This document shows positions 12,963 to 15,024 of a stretch of DNA of 15,024 nucleotides, piece after piece. Every line of letters begins with the position of its first letter. The first letter of the stretch is position 1. The stretch is from Deltaproteobacteria bacterium (GTDB taxonomy: Bacteria > Desulfobacterota > Dissulfuribacteria > Dissulfuribacterales > UBA3076), in the NCBI GenBank assembly GCA_021159445.1, contig JAGGRV010000134.1, forward strand, positions 1-15,024. The letters are read 5' to 3'. The position numbers and the translations under genes were made by a program. Under the pieces are notes generated by a model that did not search any database, had not been told where the DNA came from, and was given only the letters and a program-made list of their open reading frames with translations.

Positions 12963-14939
12963 ATGGAAGGTTATCTGTTTCTTATACCACTTATACCTTT
13001 TATAGGATTTCTGATTAATGGCCTGTTGGGGCAAAAGATCGGGAGATCCGGTGTTTATTGCATTGGTTGCTCCAGTATAGGCTTGGCCTTTCTATTTTCT
13101 GTTTTGGCCGTGTACCAATTGGCATGCAGCCCGGCCGAAGACAGGTTGCTCGTGCAGGTCCTATGGAGTTGGATAACCGTGGGCAATCTTAATATAGATG
13201 TTTCCTTGATGATTGATCCACTTTCCGCTGTGATGGTCCTCGTGGTCACCGGCGTGAGTTTTGTTATCCATATATATAGCACAGGTTACATGGCACATGA
13301 TGAGTCGTACTGGAGGTTCTTTGCTTACCTCAATATGTTCGTCTTTTTCATGATAATGCTGGTCCTGGGTTCCAACTATATAGTGATGTTTGTCGGCTGG
13401 GAGGGCGTAGGTCTTGCGTCCTATCTGCTGATCGGTTTTTGGTACAAAGAGAACGTGAATGCAGATGCGGGTAAAAAGGCCTTTATTGTTAACCGGATTG
13501 GGGACTTTGGCTTTCTCCTGGGCATGTTCCTGATGTTCATTACTTTTGGCTCCCTGTCTTATTTTGATGTATTCCCAAAGGCGGTTCACATGTATGAGCA
13601 TGGCTTATTGGCCATGAACTCACCGGTAATGATAGCCATATGCCTCTTGCTTTTCCTGGGAGCAACCGGAAAATCGGCACAGATTCCTTTGTTTGTCTGG
13701 CTCCCGGATGCAATGGCCGGTCCGACTCCTGTTTCAGCACTTATCCATGCCGCCACAATGGTGACCGCCGGTGTCTATATGGTGGCAAGGACCAATGTCC
13801 TTTACACGCTTGCACCTACTGCGTTACTGGTTATGGTGCTGATGTCCGCGGCCACTGCCTTTATAGCGGCAACGATTGGTATCCTACAAAATGATATCAA
13901 GAGGGTTCTTGCATACTCTACTGTGAGTCAGTTGGGATATATGTTTATAGGTGTGAGTGTGGCTGCATACGGGGCAGGGATATTTCATCTCATGACGCAC
14001 GCCTTTTTCAAGGCCTGTTTGTTCCTTTGCTCCGGCACGGTAATTCATGCCATGAGTGGAGACCAGGATATGAGGAGTATGGGTGGCCTTTGGAAGAAGA
14101 TACCCATCACATATGTCACTATGCTCTTTGCAACCATAGCGATTTCAGGTATTCCTCCTTTTGCGGGTTTCTTCAGTAAGGACGAGATTTTGTGGAAGGC
14201 CTTCACGTTTCCCTATTATCCTGTTGTAGGTAAGATAGTCTGGTTTATCGGCGTTCTTGCCGCTGGTATAACGGCCTTTTATATGTTTAGGCTTATTTTC
14301 ATGACCTTCCATGGTAAGTTCCGCGGTACTGAAGAACAGGCCTGTCATGTGCATGAATCGCCATTAACAATGACAGGTCCCCTTATGGTCCTTGCTATTG
14401 GTGCACTATTCGGGGGCTGGTTAGGCATACCGCATCTGATCGGCAATCTCTTTGGCCATGTCCCCAATGTGCTTGAGAATTTCTTTGAGCCGGTATTTGC
14501 TAACTCACATGAAATAATTGGTGCCTACGCTGGTGTGCAACACCATTCCACTGTTCTGGAGTGGGTCCTTATGGTCGGCTCGGTGGCTGTTGCCATTGTG
14601 GGTATTTCCCTGGCTTATCATATCTATATACGTCGTGCTGATGTACTTCCGAAAAAGCTTGCCGAGACCTATTCCATATATCATAAGCTTGTCTATAACA
14701 AATACTTTGTTGATGAAATATACTACTATATAATTGTCCTTCCGTTCTATTATCTTTCAATGTTTTTCTGGAAGGTGGTGGATGCGTTCTGTATTGATAG
14801 CGTGGGAGTGAATGGACAGGCATGGTTGGTACAAAGGGGATCAGGTGCGTTAAGGCTGGTCCAGAATGGTTACGTGCAGACCTACGGGGCGTTTATGCTC
14901 CTTGGACTTGTTGTAATGCTCTGGTTTTTCATTGTTTAA
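12963..14939 (+). CDS. nuoL: Complex I subunit NuoL
   Basis: NuoL is the distal antiporter-like proton-pumping subunit, with a long C-terminal helix that runs along the membrane arm. The 658-residue protein is full length. Key residues are visible: E147 in GWEGVG, K237 in GATGKSAQIP, H262 in ALIHAATMVTAG, K350 in HAFFKACLF and K406 in FFSKDEI. Some 14 to 16 hydrophobic segments occur. After about residue 480 come the amphipathic lateral-helix region and the final membrane segment (YGAFMLLGLVVMLWFFIV). AGGGAG lies six bases before the ATG. NuoM and NuoN, the remaining antiporter-like subunits, are not in the window. Confidence 0.96.
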   Translation: MEGYLFLIPLIPFIGFLINGLLGQKIGRSGVYCIGCSSIGLAFLFSVLAVYQLACSPAEDRLLVQVLWSWITVGNLNIDVSLMIDPLSAVMVLVVTGVSFVIHIYSTGYMAHDESYWRFFAYLNMFVFFMIMLVLGSNYIVMFVGWEGVGLASYLLIGFWYKENVNADAGKKAFIVNRIGDFGFLLGMFLMFITFGSLSYFDVFPKAVHMYEHGLLAMNSPVMIAICLLLFLGATGKSAQIPLFVWLPDAMAGPTPVSALIHAATMVTAGVYMVARTNVLYTLAPTALLVMVLMSAATAFIAATIGILQNDIKRVLAYSTVSQLGYMFIGVSVAAYGAGIFHLMTHAFFKACLFLCSGTVIHAMSGDQDMRSMGGLWKKIPITYVTMLFATIAISGIPPFAGFFSKDEILWKAFTFPYYPVVGKIVWFIGVLAAGITAFYMFRLIFMTFHGKFRGTEEQACHVHESPLTMTGPLMVLAIGALFGGWLGIPHLIGNLFGHVPNVLENFFEPVFANSHEIIGAYAGVQHHSTVLEWVLMVGSVAVAIVGISLAYHIYIRRADVLPKKLAETYSIYHKLVYNKYFVDEIYYYIIVLPFYYLSMFFWKVVDAFCIDSVGVNGQAWLVQRGSGALRLVQNGYVQTYGAFMLLGLVVMLWFFIV

Positions 14940-15024
14940 AATCGGCTGGATTTTAATTTATGGAACAGGGTCTGAAAAAAGAAATTATGGAGTACAATAA
15001 AACAAAAGGATCGAAGGGTAGATT
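14940..15024 (+). other. Sequence after nuoL, ends in a likely ribosome-binding site
   Basis: No gene is called. GAAGGG at 15013-15018 is six bases from the window edge, so a start codon directly at 15025 would be ideally placed. By gene order this should be nuoM. A 21-codon open frame from 14960 has no ribosome-binding site and no complex I features. Confidence 0.4.

Noticed and set aside
14960..15024. Open frame running off the right edge after nuoL
   Set aside because: It has no ribosome-binding site and its Lys-rich start does not resemble NuoM. A better start signal lies at the window edge.

Overview
The window reads as a chromosomal segment of an anaerobic, respiring bacterium, most likely a Desulfobacterota (deltaproteobacterial) lineage. 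This is inference from gene content. A complex-I operon runs nuoABCD-HIJKL with no nuoEFG between nuoD and nuoH. A UbiD/UbiX/UbiA cluster fits the late steps of menaquinone synthesis, and there is a class 1B dihydroorotate dehydrogenase plus c-di-GMP proteins. No transposase, integrase, phage gene, CRISPR array or rRNA gene was seen.

Layout. Positions 1-303 are gene-free and carry degenerate AACCGCTAA-type repeats. A PilZ protein (304-690, +) faces an HD-GYP phosphodiesterase-like protein (828-1781, -), with an AT-rich hairpin between them. Positions 1782-2055 hold a promoter-like site and several short perfect palindromes. From 6661 down to 2056 on the minus strand lies a run of five overlapping genes: ubiD-like, ubiX-like, ubiA-like, pyrK and pyrD. 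The first three prenylate and decarboxylate an aromatic quinone precursor. The last two make the Fe-S/flavin dihydroorotate dehydrogenase of pyrimidine synthesis. Positions 6662-7113 carry a 25-bp inverted repeat, tRNA-Ala(GGC) and more hairpins. A 65-residue protein of unknown function follows (7114-7311).

A 302-base leader (7312-7613) has two sigma70-like promoters and a terminator-like hairpin. It is followed by nuoA, nuoB, nuoC, nuoD, nuoH, nuoI, nuoJ, nuoK and nuoL (7614-14939, +). The window ends 85 bases after nuoL with a good ribosome-binding site, so nuoM probably starts immediately beyond it.

How the genes work together: the minus-strand cluster would make menaquinone, and the plus-strand cluster encodes a proton-pumping oxidoreductase that reduces it. 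Lacking the NADH-oxidising module here, this complex I is probably the 11-subunit type fed by ferredoxin or another donor, unless nuoEFG lies elsewhere. The main oddities are a charged Lys/Glu/Ala-rich tail on NuoI, a similar insert in NuoC, an intergenic-type repeat read as the N-terminus of PyrD, and terminator-like hairpins in front of nuoA and between nuoK and nuoL. I did not find a clearly new system.
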